Shown: positions 45,505 through 54,781, numbered from the stretch's first letter. The stretch is DNA of 64,000 bases from Terriglobales bacterium (GCA_021372245.1 JAJFUV010000042.1:1-64000), one strand, 5' to 3'. The notes: a model not told the origin generated them from the letters alone. Made by a program: numbers and translations.

Positions 45505-45834
45505 TTCGTCGTCGACCGAGATCTTCAGAGCACGCAGGAACTTGTGATCCTGCGAGGTCCACTTGATCTTGCCGGAAGCACTGACGCGCGGGGTGGGAGC
45601 CGGAGCAGCTTCTTCCCCTTCAACGACTTCCTCATCTTCGGAGTCTTCGTCTCTCTTGTTGAATCCAATGGTGGCCTCCAAGACAAGGAAGACATCGTAG
45701 CCCGCACGCTTGATTTCGCCGATCGCGGCTGCGATTCGCTCGGAATCCGATAACGATTCGTTGATCGCGTTTCCGAGCTCTTGCATCAACTCTTTGAGTT
45801 GGTCGTCCAAAATACGCCCCTTCCCGAGGCCCAA
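45496..45834 (-). CDS. Small acidic protein of unknown function
   Basis: 112 residues from TTG 45834. An N-terminal helical part (DDQLKELMQELGNAINESLSDSERIAAAIGEIKRAGYDV) is followed by an acidic, low-complexity segment (EDSEDEEVVEGEEAAPAPTPR) and a C-terminal basic-aromatic motif (WTSQDHKFLRALKISVDDE). No signal, no membrane segment. The layout, a dimerising helix, an acidic linker and a short conserved tail, suggests an adaptor or a binding partner of a basic protein. Other starts are possible. The family is not recognised. Confidence 0.55.
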   Translation of the reverse strand: MGLGKGRILDDQLKELMQELGNAINESLSDSERIAAAIGEIKRAGYDVFLVLEATIGFNKRDEDSEDEEVVEGEEAAPAPTPRVSASGKIKWTSQDHKFLRALKISVDDESR

Positions 45835-45972
45835 TTCCAGGATAGCACCGCTGGATCAAGTCAACCCGACGGCTTCTACCATTTCTAATCGGCAGTTTTC
45901 CAGTTACCCGATAGACTCCCGTAGCCGGACAGCTTCATCTGGTACCATTGAGGATTCGCTGCTGTACTGCGT

Positions 45973-46236
45973 ATGCCTCGTATCGTCAAACAATTCTTAA
46001 GCCATGTGATGCCCCAGGTCATCCGGCCTTTGCGCGTCCTGTGGAACCAGGTTATCGGGTTTCTGTTCGCTGTTCTTGCCGTTTGGAGCGCGCCGTCCAC
46101 GATTCGCCACATCAAGGGATTCGATGGTTCCGTGGACAGCATCTTTCGCGTGACATTGTCGGGTTTCTTCTCGCTGTTGATGGCCGGCTTCGCCATCTTC
46201 TCGTTTCTGCGCGCCCGCAAGGTTTCGAAATCCTGA
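45973..46236 (+). CDS. Small membrane protein of unknown function
   Basis: 87 residues with two hydrophobic stretches (about 25-45 and 60-80) and basic flanks, ending in FLRARKVSKS. It looks like a two-helix inner-membrane protein with N- and C-termini inside. No family recognised. It lies five bases before the convergent end of the fourth Gfo/Idh gene. The 138 bases upstream hold no clear promoter. Confidence 0.55.
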   Translation: MPRIVKQFLSHVMPQVIRPLRVLWNQVIGFLFAVLAVWSAPSTIRHIKGFDGSVDSIFRVTLSGFFSLLMAGFAIFSFLRARKVSKS

Positions 46237-46241
46237 ACCGC

Positions 46242-47453
46242 TTACAGCGGCAGGATCTGCTCCCGCACAGGATCGAACTTGATGCGCCTCTTCTCGAGGT
46301 AAGCTACATTGCCCAGGTGCGACGCTTGCGCCGACCTGTGCCCGATGTAGACGTCGCCATTCGGTAGTTTGCGTGTCCGGATGCACTCGATGAAATTATC
46401 GACGTGGTACTCGGTGAGTTCCCGCGATTCTTTGACGACGGTCGGCTGTGCTCCCTTCTCCTTGGGCCAGAACTCGAAACCCTTGCGAGTGAGGTAAAGC
46501 CGGCCTTCGGTTCCGACGATCTCGACCGCCTCCCCGCGCAGACCGGGCACCAGCGTGGCCTCGAACGTCGCGGTCCACTGTTGGGGATAATCCAGCAGTA
46601 CACAGATCGTGTCAGGCGCCGTGCGCCCGTCTTTGTAACAGTACACGCCTCCGCTGGCCACGGCCGCCACCGGATCGTCCTGCTCGAGCAACATGTGGAC
46701 CACGTCGATCCAGTGGGTGAACAAGTCCGTAATCTGTCCGCCTCCGAAGTCCAGGTATGCGCGGAAATTGTAATACTGCTGTGGATCGTACTCGCGCCAT
46801 TTCACCGGTCCCAGGTACCGCACCCAGTCAAGGTTCGCCGGCTTGGTCTGGAGCGACGGAGGCGCCGTGCGCAGGTGCGCGCCGTTGCCGTGCCACCAGG
46901 TACGCGCCAGGGTAATCTTGCCCAGGCGTCCACTCTTGACGTACTCGTCCCGTGCTTGCATGTAGTGCGGGCCGGAGCGCTGCTGCATGCCCACCTGGCA
47001 GATGCGGTTGTGGATGCGTGCCGACTTGACGATCTCCGGACCTTCCTCGATCTTCAGCGTCAGGGGCTTTTCGCAATAGACGTCCTTGCCCGCTGCAAAC
47101 GAGTCGAGGCAGATCGGAGCATGCCAGTGATCCGGCGTCCCGATCAGCACCGCGTCCACTTCCTTCAATTCCAGCAGCTTGCGGTGATCGCCGAAGCCTC
47201 GCGCGCCAGGGGCCTTCTGCTGCGCCAACTCCACCTGCTGCCCGTACACGTCGCACACCGCGCGCACTTCGATCGCGGGGTTGAGCTGGAAAGTTCTCAT
47301 CACCCCCAGACCTCGTCCGCCACAGCCGACGACGCCCAAGCCAATCCTGTCGTTCGCACCAAGAACGCGTGAATACGACGAGGCCGTCATGGTGGCCGCG
47401 CCCGCGGCAGCGGTTCTGAACAGATCCCGGCGATGTAGATTTGTGTCCGGCAT
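46242..47453 (-). CDS. Gfo/Idh/MocA family oxidoreductase, Tat-type N-terminus
   Basis: 403 residues. HRRDLFRTAAAGAATMTA is Tat-like. LGVVGCGGRGLG at 39-50 is the dinucleotide turn and CEKP at 127-130 the family motif. QQRSGPHYMQARDEYVKSG and LDFGGGQITDLFTHWIDV are typical of the exported acidobacterial and planctomycetal subfamily. The C-terminal signature differs from the two that end in RPRRxGYELP. TATAAT lies exactly six bases before ATG 47453 with no Shine-Dalgarno. Substrate unknown. Confidence 0.88.
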   Translation of the reverse strand: MPDTNLHRRDLFRTAAAGAATMTASSYSRVLGANDRIGLGVVGCGGRGLGVMRTFQLNPAIEVRAVCDVYGQQVELAQQKAPGARGFGDHRKLLELKEVDAVLIGTPDHWHAPICLDSFAAGKDVYCEKPLTLKIEEGPEIVKSARIHNRICQVGMQQRSGPHYMQARDEYVKSGRLGKITLARTWWHGNGAHLRTAPPSLQTKPANLDWVRYLGPVKWREYDPQQYYNFRAYLDFGGGQITDLFTHWIDVVHMLLEQDDPVAAVASGGVYCYKDGRTAPDTICVLLDYPQQWTATFEATLVPGLRGEAVEIVGTEGRLYLTRKGFEFWPKEKGAQPTVVKESRELTEYHVDNFIECIRTRKLPNGDVYIGHRSAQASHLGNVAYLEKRRIKFDPVREQILPL

Positions 47454-47459
47454 ATGCGG

Positions 47460-47465
47460 ATTATA
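47460..47465 (-). promoter_or_regulatory. Consensus -10 element (TATAAT) at leaderless spacing
   Basis: TATAAT on the minus strand, then six bases and ATG 47453: the clearest example in the window of a -10 placed so that transcription starts at the start codon. No -35 box of quality is seen. Confidence 0.5.
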
Positions 47466-47483
47466 TCGCCGTGGCGGCGAGTG

Positions 47484-48854
47484 CTAAGGCTTGGCCGGCT
47501 GGGGTGGCTGAGAGGTCGCTGGGGCGCCGGCGGCTTCGCCGCCGAAATCTACCGTCGATTCCGTCAGGAACAAATCCGATTCGCCCGTGAATCTCCGGTA
47601 GTTGCGGAATTCGGTCGCGTTCCGGCTGCACTGCGCCGAGCCTCTCCAGCAGGCCAGTACTTCCGCCTTCACCGGCACCAGGAACTCTCTCGTGCCCAGC
47701 TTCACCGAGCCGTATTCCACAACCCACTCGGACACGTCCAGCGGATAATCGCCAGGGAGGTTCACCGCCTGCATCTCGATGCGCAGGACGCGGGAAGCAT
47801 CGCGGTCTATCCAGATCGTGCCCTTGTAAGCCGGCCGAATGGATTGCGATCCGATGTGGATGGTCCAGTGCGAATTGGCCAATTCCACCTTGAAATCGAA
47901 GCGCCACGCCGTGCGGCCGCCGATCTGCGTCGTGCCGCGGCGGCGGAAGTCCCCATTCGTCGAAGTGGAGAGCAGATCGGCGAGCGTGGAGCCGAACTCG
48001 CCGCGCGACATCGTTCCGCTGAGGGTTTCTAGCGGCTTGCTCACGAGCTTGTTGTTCACGCGAACGTTGCGGTAGCTCTCCTTGCCGTTCTCATACACCA
48101 CCGTGAGCGAGAGTACGTCGAGCGGCCTCCAGTCTACCTTCGCCGTGTCGCTCCAATAGCGCGTCGTGTACTGGCGCACCAGGTAGTTCGGCAGCGACGA
48201 AGTGAACTCGTTGGCCGCCGCGCGCGCCTTGGTGATTTGAGGATCCTCCATCGGTAAGTCGAGGGAGACGCTCGGTGCCGGTGCTGCCGCCGTCGAGACC
48301 GTTCGTGTAGTTGCCGCTTCCCGCTCCGCGCGAATCACACGCGCCGGCTTGCCGCGCTTGATCTTGGGCGGTCCTCCATCGTCAGGTTCCACCACCGGAG
48401 GCGGCGCCATGGTTGTGGTTGGGCGGGCCGGTTCCGCAGCTTCTGCAGCGCTTGCCGCCTCCTTCGGCGCGGCGTCCTTCATGATTTGCACGGTGACCGC
48501 GTACAGGAAGAAATCCCCGCTTTGCCGCACTTCGGCGGTCACCAGGGTTCCGGGCTTCAAGGTGACGGATTTCAGCGTTTCGCCTTCGCGCACGAATCGC
48601 GTGCTCTTGGTGATGAAGATGCGCAACTGGCGGCCATCCTCGGTTTCGAGCACCATGGCCTTTGCGTCGATCTTCTGAATCGTGCCGCTGAAAGCCAGCA
48701 ATACACCTTCCGCGCGAGGTTCCCGCTTGCTGCTTCCGCCCGATTGTCCCGAGGGCGGCCCGGTGGGGAAAGGATCGCCGAGAGGGCCTGGCAGTTGGCC
48801 GGACATGGCTCCGGCGCATAGAACCCCAGCCGCCATCCATTGCCAGAACTTCAT
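47484..48854 (-). CDS. Secreted protein with N-terminal OB-like (DUF5666-like) domain
   Basis: 456 residues from ATG 48854 (signal MKFWQWMAAGVLCAGAMSG). Residues about 45-125 (FSGTIQKIDAKAMVLETEDGRQLRIF..STRF, then VTAEVRQSG) resemble the DUF5666 type of small beta-barrel. A low-complexity Ala/Pro/Thr region follows. The C-terminal ~240 residues form a beta-rich domain (LPNYLVRQYTTRYWSD, GTTQIGGRTAWRFDFKVE, YKGTIWIDRDASRVLRIEM) like those in secreted acidobacterial proteins. Outer-membrane-associated or periplasmic; function unknown. The longer frame upstream has no signal and is not used. Confidence 0.65.
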   Translation of the reverse strand: MKFWQWMAAGVLCAGAMSGQLPGPLGDPFPTGPPSGQSGGSSKREPRAEGVLLAFSGTIQKIDAKAMVLETEDGRQLRIFITKSTRFVREGETLKSVTLKPGTLVTAEVRQSGDFFLYAVTVQIMKDAAPKEAASAAEAAEPARPTTTMAPPPVVEPDDGGPPKIKRGKPARVIRAEREAATTRTVSTAAAPAPSVSLDLPMEDPQITKARAAANEFTSSLPNYLVRQYTTRYWSDTAKVDWRPLDVLSLTVVYENGKESYRNVRVNNKLVSKPLETLSGTMSRGEFGSTLADLLSTSTNGDFRRRGTTQIGGRTAWRFDFKVELANSHWTIHIGSQSIRPAYKGTIWIDRDASRVLRIEMQAVNLPGDYPLDVSEWVVEYGSVKLGTREFLVPVKAEVLACWRGSAQCSRNATEFRNYRRFTGESDLFLTESTVDFGGEAAGAPATSQPPQPAKP

Positions 48855-48965
48855 CGCCGATATCTGGACGCTCGGCGCGGGCGCCGGGTTACGCGGGACA
48901 TGGCGCTTGACGGGGGCCGCCGGTGGGCCTAGCATGAGGAATCGGCATTTATAGCCAGCATAATT

Positions 48966-49931
48966 ATGCAAGCCGCCTCCGAAATACCGGCCCGCGACGA
49001 TCAACTCCTACTCGCGGCCAGGCTTTACTATATAGACGGTCTTTCGCAAACCGAGGTCGCGCACCTCGCCGGTGTGTCGCAATCCAAGGTCTCACGCCTG
49101 CTTGCTTACGCCCGTGAGCGCGGTATCGTGCAGATCACTGTTCCGGAATACAACCCACGCCAGCCTGAACTCGAGCGGCGCCTCCGCAAAGAACTCGGGC
49201 TTGCCGAGGCCATCGTGATCCATACAATCCCGGAGCAGACCGTTCAGGACCTGCGGCAGTCCATCGGTTACTTTGCGGGACGCCTGGTTTCCCGATGGAT
49301 CGCCCCGGCAAGCACGGTGGCCGTGGCGGGCGGGCGTTCCATCCAGGCCCTGGTTCAGCATGTGAAACCCGAAGCAGCCGCGCCCGGCGTCACCTTCATT
49401 CAAGCCATGGGCAACATAGACTCGAGCCCCGGCGCTTACGACGCTCTTGAACTCTGCCGCGCGTTGGCGCACCGTTGGAGCGGTGCCTTCCTCACGTTGA
49501 ATGCACCCGCCCTGCTGCCGGATGCGGAGACCTGCCGCCGGCTGCTCGAACTGGAGCAGGTGGCGGGCGTCTTCCGCCGCATCTCGAAAGCCAGCCTGGC
49601 GCTGGTGGGCATCGGGACACCGCAAAACTCCGTTTTCGTCGAGCGGAAGGTGCTCGGGCCGCGAGAGCACGATATGCTCCGCAAAGCCCAGGCCGTGGGA
49701 GAAATCCTGGGCCGCTTCTTCGACGCTGACGGCAACGAGCTCGATACGCCCTTGCGCTCCCGTGTGGTCAGCATCAGTTTTAAGGAGTTGAAACGGGTTC
49801 GCCATGTGGCGGCGATCGTCGCCGGCGGGGATCGCGCCGCCGCAATCCGCGCCGCCGCACGGGGTGGCTTGATCAAGACCCTGGTTATCGATGAGCGCGG
49901 CGCACGTCGCGTACTGGGGGAGATCCAATGA
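48966..49931 (+). CDS. SorC/DeoR-type sugar-binding transcriptional regulator
   Basis: 321 residues. The N-terminal winged helix (LAARLYYIDGLSQTEVAHLAGVSQSKVSRLLAYARERGIVQITV) spans about 15-60. The rest is the sugar-phosphate effector domain of the SorC family, with VAVAGGRSIQAL and LVGIGTPQNSVF loops. Such proteins are usually repressors or activators of an adjacent polyol or sugar operon, released by a phosphorylated sugar. EryD of erythritol operons and SorC are relatives. It is the first gene of the five-gene operon and overlaps the next start by four bases. Confidence 0.87.
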   Translation: MQAASEIPARDDQLLLAARLYYIDGLSQTEVAHLAGVSQSKVSRLLAYARERGIVQITVPEYNPRQPELERRLRKELGLAEAIVIHTIPEQTVQDLRQSIGYFAGRLVSRWIAPASTVAVAGGRSIQALVQHVKPEAAAPGVTFIQAMGNIDSSPGAYDALELCRALAHRWSGAFLTLNAPALLPDAETCRRLLELEQVAGVFRRISKASLALVGIGTPQNSVFVERKVLGPREHDMLRKAQAVGEILGRFFDADGNELDTPLRSRVVSISFKELKRVRHVAAIVAGGDRAAAIRAAARGGLIKTLVIDERGARRVLGEIQ

Positions 49932-51265
49932 CGGCCGAATCGGCATTACTCGATGCAGCGCTCCGTGCGGCGCGAGACACGCATTGCCTGCGCGTGAGCA
50001 ATGGCGCGCGGATCGAGGCGGCCGGTGTGTTCGCCTCGCTGTTCGGCGGCCGGACGGCGGCCATCATTGCCGACGAAAATACTTTCGCCGCTGCCGGCGC
50101 GGATGTGTATGACTCGCTGCGCGCCGCCGGCCAGCCATGCCTCGAACCGCTCATCCTGGGACCCGGCATTCACGCCGAAATGCCCCTGGTCGAGCGCGTG
50201 GAAGCGTATCTGGAGCCGGCCGGCGCCATCGGCGTGGCTGTCGGCTCCGGCACCATCAACGATCTGACGAAGCTCGCCTCGGGCCGTCGCCAACGCCCTT
50301 ACCTGACCGTAGCGACAGCCGCCAGCATGGACGGCTACACTTCCTTCGGCGCATCCATTCTGCACCAGGGGTCCAAGCAGACCTTCCCGTGTCCCGCGCC
50401 GCTTGGCGTGGTGGCGGATCTGGACGTTATCCAAAACGCGCCGGAGGGGATGAACGCCTCCGGTTACGCGGACCTGCTCGCGAAGTGCCCCGCCGGGGCG
50501 GATTGGATTGTCGCGGACGCCTGCGGTGAGGAGCCGATCAATGCGGCGGTTTGGGACACCGTGCAATCCCGGCTGCGCGCCTGGATCGCCGATCCCGCTG
50601 CCGTGCGCCGGCGCGAGCCTGAGGCCCTCCGCCGGCTGGTGACCGGCTTGATGATGACGGGCTTCGCCATGCAGGCGGCCTGTTCCAGCCGTCCGGCCTC
50701 CGGTGCCGACCACCAGTTCAGCCATCTCTGGGACATGCAGCATCACACCTACCGGGGCGCTGCGCCATCGCACGGCTTCAAAGTGGGCATCGGTTCGCTC
50801 GCTTCACTGGCGCTCTACGAAGCGATCCTCGATCGCGGCCTCGACGGGCTCGATATCGATGCGGCCGTTTCCCGCTGGCCCAATGCGGCAGAGAACGATC
50901 ATGAGATCGACGCGCTATTCCCGCAGGCGGAACTCGCAGCTACAGCGCGTAAAGAGAGCGGCGCAAAGTACATCGACAAGGCGCGCCTCCGCTCTGAACT
51001 GACGGCGCTCAAGGAAGGTTGGCCGTCGCTCCGAGCGCGTTTGTCCAAGCATCTCCTGTCCCGCGCGGAAGCCGCGCAAATGCTGGCCGAAGCCGGCGCC
51101 CCAACAGACTCCGCAGAAATCGGCATCTCCCGCGCACGGCTCAAGCGTAGCTACTTGCAGGCCTATCACATACGCCGGCGCTACACTGTGCTCGACCTGG
51201 CGCGCCAGACCGGTCTCATGGCCGAACTGCTCGACAGCCTCTACCCGGAGGAGGCGCGCGCATGA
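49928..51265 (+). CDS. sn-glycerol-1-phosphate dehydrogenase-like (EgsA/AraM family) enzyme
   Basis: 445 residues, metal-dependent NAD(P) dehydrogenase. GSGTINDLTK at 107-116 is the cofactor motif, followed by TAASMDGYTSFGAS at 130-143, a family signature. The three metal ligands are kept: Asp182, His262 (SGADHQFSH) and His282 (SHGFKVGIG). Family members reduce dihydroxyacetone phosphate to sn-glycerol 1-phosphate, the archaeal lipid backbone; AraM of Bacillus does so in bacteria. Here the operon context (SorC regulator, HAD phosphatase, GlpD-like and UxaE-like genes) suggests a sugar or polyol phosphate pathway. It is translationally coupled on both sides (ATGA). Confidence 0.82.
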   Translation: MTAESALLDAALRAARDTHCLRVSNGARIEAAGVFASLFGGRTAAIIADENTFAAAGADVYDSLRAAGQPCLEPLILGPGIHAEMPLVERVEAYLEPAGAIGVAVGSGTINDLTKLASGRRQRPYLTVATAASMDGYTSFGASILHQGSKQTFPCPAPLGVVADLDVIQNAPEGMNASGYADLLAKCPAGADWIVADACGEEPINAAVWDTVQSRLRAWIADPAAVRRREPEALRRLVTGLMMTGFAMQAACSSRPASGADHQFSHLWDMQHHTYRGAAPSHGFKVGIGSLASLALYEAILDRGLDGLDIDAAVSRWPNAAENDHEIDALFPQAELAATARKESGAKYIDKARLRSELTALKEGWPSLRARLSKHLLSRAEAAQMLAEAGAPTDSAEIGISRARLKRSYLQAYHIRRRYTVLDLARQTGLMAELLDSLYPEEARA

Positions 51266-52083
51266 ACTCCCGGCTCGCCCGCCTTCGCCACGTAGTGCTC
51301 GACATGGACGGCACACTCTACAGCGGCTCTCGTCTGTTCGATACAACACTGCCGTTTCTCTCCACCCTGGATTCCCTCGGCATCGGGCACACTTTTCTGA
51401 CCAACAACACTTCACGAAGCCGCGCCGATTACGTCTCGAAGCTGCAGAAGCTGGGGATTCCCGCCTCGGGCAGCGACATTTACACCGCGGCCGATTCGAC
51501 CATTGCCTATCTGCGCGACGAACTCGCGGGCGTCCGCCGCATCGCGCTGCTCGGCACGCCCAGCCTGTGCGCACAGTTCGAAGAGGAAGGCTTCGTGGTC
51601 GATTGGAACGATCCCCAAGCCGTCGTGGTTGGCTTCGACACAACTCTCGACTATGCGCGCCTGTGCCGCACAGCCTGGTGGATCAGCCGGGGCCTGCCGT
51701 ATCTGGCCACCCATCCGGACTATGTCTGTCCGACCAGCGAACCGATCGTGCTCGTGGATTGCGGTTCGATCTGCGCGTGCCTGGAAGCCGCGACGGGCGG
51801 CCGCAAACCTGTGGTCCTCGGCAAACCCGATCCGTCGATCCTGCGCGCGCTTGCGAAACGACGCGGGGTCGCAGGGGGCGAGATGGCCATGGTTGGCGAT
51901 CGCCTTTACACCGACGTTGAACTCGCCCAGCGAGCCGGCGCGCTGGCCGTGCTCGTGCTTTCGGGCGAAGCCACGGCCGAGGAGGCCGCCCGCAGGCAGC
52001 CGCCGCCGGACATGGTGGTGAGCGATGTGGGCGAATTCGGCCGGACTTTATGCGAAGCTCGCGCGGAGGCGTCTCCTCTATGA
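51262..52083 (+). CDS. HAD-IIA family phosphatase (NagD-like)
   Basis: 273 residues. Nucleophile motif VVLDMDGTLYSGS (Asp14 and Asp16), TNNTSRSR (motif II), the motif III Lys in VVLGKPDPSIL, and MVGDRLYTDVELAQRAGA (motif IV). The cap is of type C2 as in NagD, PGP and 4-nitrophenylphosphatases. It probably removes phosphate from a small sugar, polyol phosphate or nucleotide. It overlaps the genes on both sides by four bases, so its product level is tied to the dehydrogenases. Confidence 0.85.
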   Translation: MNSRLARLRHVVLDMDGTLYSGSRLFDTTLPFLSTLDSLGIGHTFLTNNTSRSRADYVSKLQKLGIPASGSDIYTAADSTIAYLRDELAGVRRIALLGTPSLCAQFEEEGFVVDWNDPQAVVVGFDTTLDYARLCRTAWWISRGLPYLATHPDYVCPTSEPIVLVDCGSICACLEAATGGRKPVVLGKPDPSILRALAKRRGVAGGEMAMVGDRLYTDVELAQRAGALAVLVLSGEATAEEAARRQPPPDMVVSDVGEFGRTLCEARAEASPL

Positions 52084-53513
52084 ACGACGCTTACGACGTG
52101 CTGGTGATTGGCGGCGGGATAGTCGGCGCCGGCGTGGCGCGCGACGCGGCCATGCGCGGCCTTCGCGTGAAACTGGTGGATCGTGCCGACTTTGCTTCGG
52201 GCACCAGCAGCCGTTCCTCGCGTCTGCTTCACGGAGGTTTGCGTTATCTGGCTCAAGGCCGCATCGGCCTGGTGCGCGAAGCCAGCCGTGAAAAGATGAC
52301 CCTGGCGCACATCGCGCCACACCTGGCCGCCCCGATGCCCTTCCTGTTTCCCACGCGCCGGCGGACCGAGTGGCAGCGGTGGAAACTTTCGATTGGCGTT
52401 CGCATCTACGACCTGCTATGCGGCACGGGCAACCTCGGACGCTGTTCGACGCTGTCGGTCTCCCAGATGCTTGCCATGCTGCCGGGACTCACGAGTGACC
52501 GCTTAACCGGCGGCGTGCGCTACTTCGACGGCTTCACCAACGACGCACGCCTGGTGATCGACACGCTGCGCTCAGCCGTGGCCCACGGGGCGTCGGTTGC
52601 CAGCTACTCCCGTCTGGTCGAGGGTTGTCGTGAACCCAGCCATTGGCGCTGCGTTGTCGTCGACGAGCGGGCCGGTCGTGCTGCGGACGTACTCGCCAAG
52701 AATGTAGTGAATGCCGCCGGAGCCTGGGCGTCCCGCATCCCCCACAGCCGTGTGCGGCTGCGCCTGACCAAGGGTGTCCACCTCGTGATGGACCGCAAGC
52801 GCCTGCCGGTGCCCGAAGCCGTGGTCCTCGCGGAGCGCCGCCGCATCCTCTTCGTGATCCCCTGGGGCGAGCGCGTCATCCTGGGGACGACCGACACGGA
52901 TTTCGCGGGCGATCTGGCTGACCCCACGGCAGATCTTTCAGACGTCGCTTACATCCTCGACGCCGTCAATCAAGCGTTTCCGGACCTGCATCTCGGTCCC
53001 GGCGACGTGATTTCGACCTGGGCCGGTGTGCGCCCGCTTATCGCTCCGCGCCATGTGCGATCCGGCGCCCCCAGCGATATCTCTCGCGCGCACCAGATCC
53101 ACATGAGCCGGTTGGGCTGGTTCGAAGTCGCCGGCGGCAAGCTGACCACTTACCGCCTGATGGCCGAGCAGACCGTGGACCGCATCGGCGAATACTTAAA
53201 AACCAATTTGCCCTCCTCGCGGACCAGCACCACGCCTCTTCTCGAAGCCGCGCCGCAGTGGAGCGGGCTGTTGCCGCCGCCGTTCGAGCGCGACGTGGTT
53301 GCCGCCATCTGCGCTGAAGAGTGGCCTGAGCATCTGGACGACCTGATGTGCCGGCGCACCAGTTGGCATTTCTATCACGGTTACGACCAGCAGATGGCAC
53401 GCACGGCCGCCGCATGGATGGCCGGCGCGCTCGGTTGGAGCGCGGAACGGACGCGCGAAGAACTCTCCCGGTACGAAGCAACATACGCACCCACGTCGCC
53501 CAGCGCCCTATGA
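52080..53513 (+). CDS. glpD: FAD-dependent glycerol-3-phosphate dehydrogenase-like enzyme (GlpD type)
   Basis: 477 residues from ATG 52080. The FAD fold begins DVLVIGGGIVGAGVARDAAMRG (Gly-rich turn at 11-18), followed by SGTSSRSSRLLHGGLRYL, a near-invariant GlpD motif, and later VGGVR-type features GTTDTDFAGDL and STWAGVRPL. The C-terminal helical domain is present but short (EEWPEHLDDLMCRRTSWHFYHGYDQ). It oxidises glycerol 3-phosphate or a related polyol phosphate (EryB of erythritol operons is a relative) and passes electrons to quinone. Neighbours favour a specialised substrate. It overlaps the HAD gene by four bases. Confidence 0.82.
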   Translation: MNDAYDVLVIGGGIVGAGVARDAAMRGLRVKLVDRADFASGTSSRSSRLLHGGLRYLAQGRIGLVREASREKMTLAHIAPHLAAPMPFLFPTRRRTEWQRWKLSIGVRIYDLLCGTGNLGRCSTLSVSQMLAMLPGLTSDRLTGGVRYFDGFTNDARLVIDTLRSAVAHGASVASYSRLVEGCREPSHWRCVVVDERAGRAADVLAKNVVNAAGAWASRIPHSRVRLRLTKGVHLVMDRKRLPVPEAVVLAERRRILFVIPWGERVILGTTDTDFAGDLADPTADLSDVAYILDAVNQAFPDLHLGPGDVISTWAGVRPLIAPRHVRSGAPSDISRAHQIHMSRLGWFEVAGGKLTTYRLMAEQTVDRIGEYLKTNLPSSRTSTTPLLEAAPQWSGLLPPPFERDVVAAICAEEWPEHLDDLMCRRTSWHFYHGYDQQMARTAAAWMAGALGWSAERTREELSRYEATYAPTSPSAL

Positions 53514-53523
53514 TGAAAGTGTC

Positions 53524-54774
53524 ATGTTGACTCTGGATAAGTATTCCATTGGTGTGGGCGACCGCTTCGCACACCAGGCCCGGCCGCAACTCGCCGCTTG
53601 CATGAAAGCCTCCGAAAAGGGCGTGGATGTGGTTCCGGTCTGGAACAAGTCTTACCGCGAGCACAGTATTGTAGGCTCCGAACCTATGAGCGCCCGCAAC
53701 GCCGCCGATCAGGCCGTGGCCAGTCTCGGCTGGAAGCGCAACTACTTTGTCGACGCCGATCACATCAACATCGACAACGTCGGCGGCTTTCTGGATGCCT
53801 GCGATTTCTACACCATCGATGTCGCCTCCGCGATTAGCAGTCCGGTTGGGTTGGCCGAGATTGCTGCATTTCTGAGACGCCATCCCGAGATGACCCGCTC
53901 CATCGAGGTGCCGGGGCTCGACGCGCCCGTTCATCTCTCCAGCGAAACGACGATGAGAATGGCCTCCAAGTACCTCTGCGCCGCCAGCGAGGCAGGACGT
54001 ATCTACCGCCACATCGAATCGCACAAAGGCGCGGGCAATTTCATTACGGAAGTTTCGATGGACGAGACCGACTTGCCGCAAACGCCGCCCGAACTGCTCA
54101 TCATTCTTGCTGCGATTGCCGATGAGCACATTCCGGTGCAGACCATCGCGCCGAAATTCACTGGCCGTTTCAACAAGGGCGTCGATTACGAGGGCGATGC
54201 TGCGCAGTTCGAGCGCGAGTTCTCCAGCGACATCGCCGTGATCGCATACGCCGTGTCGCATTACGGCCTGCCCGCCAACCTCAAGCTGAGCGTGCACTCG
54301 GGCAGCGACAAGTTCTCGATCTATCCGGCCATCCGGCGGTCGCTCGAGAAGTCCGGCGCCGGTGTGCACCTGAAGACGGCCGGGACCACTTGGCTCGAAG
54401 AAATAATCGGGCTTGCCGAAGCGGGCGGCGACGGCCTGGCGCTCGCCAAGCAGGTGTATGCCGAAGCCTTCGCGAATCGCGAAGCGCTGTGCGCACCTTA
54501 CGCGGCCGTGATCGACATCGATCCCGCACGCCTACCCGAGCCCACGCAAGTGGAAGGCTGGACGTCACAGGAATTCACAAACGCGCTGCGCCACGACTCG
54601 TCCTGCCCTGCTTACAACCCGCGCATGCGCCAGTTACTACACGTGGGTTACAAAGTGGCGGCCAAAATGGGCGCGCGCTACCTCGATATGCTGGAAGCCT
54701 GCGAAGAGTCCATCGCGCGCAACGTGACGCTGAACCTCTACGAACGCCACATCGCGCGAGTCTTCCCGAGCTGA
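53524..54774 (+). CDS. uxaE: Tagaturonate/fructuronate epimerase-like protein (UxaE family)
   Basis: 416 residues. The sequence (YSIGVGDRFAHQARPQLAACMKA, then VVPVWNKSYREHSIVGSEP, and FVDADHINIDNVGGFLDACDFYTIDVASAI) matches the UxaE family of TIM-barrel-like epimerases acting on tagaturonate and fructuronate. A histidine-rich pattern (ADHINID, PKFTGRFNKGVDYEG, SVHSGSDKFS) may bind metal. Activity on another ketose or ketose phosphate is possible given the partners. It lies ten bases after glpD; TATGAT nine bases before its ATG could give an internal promoter. It ends the five-gene unit. Confidence 0.75.
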   Translation: MLTLDKYSIGVGDRFAHQARPQLAACMKASEKGVDVVPVWNKSYREHSIVGSEPMSARNAADQAVASLGWKRNYFVDADHINIDNVGGFLDACDFYTIDVASAISSPVGLAEIAAFLRRHPEMTRSIEVPGLDAPVHLSSETTMRMASKYLCAASEAGRIYRHIESHKGAGNFITEVSMDETDLPQTPPELLIILAAIADEHIPVQTIAPKFTGRFNKGVDYEGDAAQFEREFSSDIAVIAYAVSHYGLPANLKLSVHSGSDKFSIYPAIRRSLEKSGAGVHLKTAGTTWLEEIIGLAEAGGDGLALAKQVYAEAFANREALCAPYAAVIDIDPARLPEPTQVEGWTSQEFTNALRHDSSCPAYNPRMRQLLHVGYKVAAKMGARYLDMLEACEESIARNVTLNLYERHIARVFPS

Positions 54775-54781
54775 GACTTAA

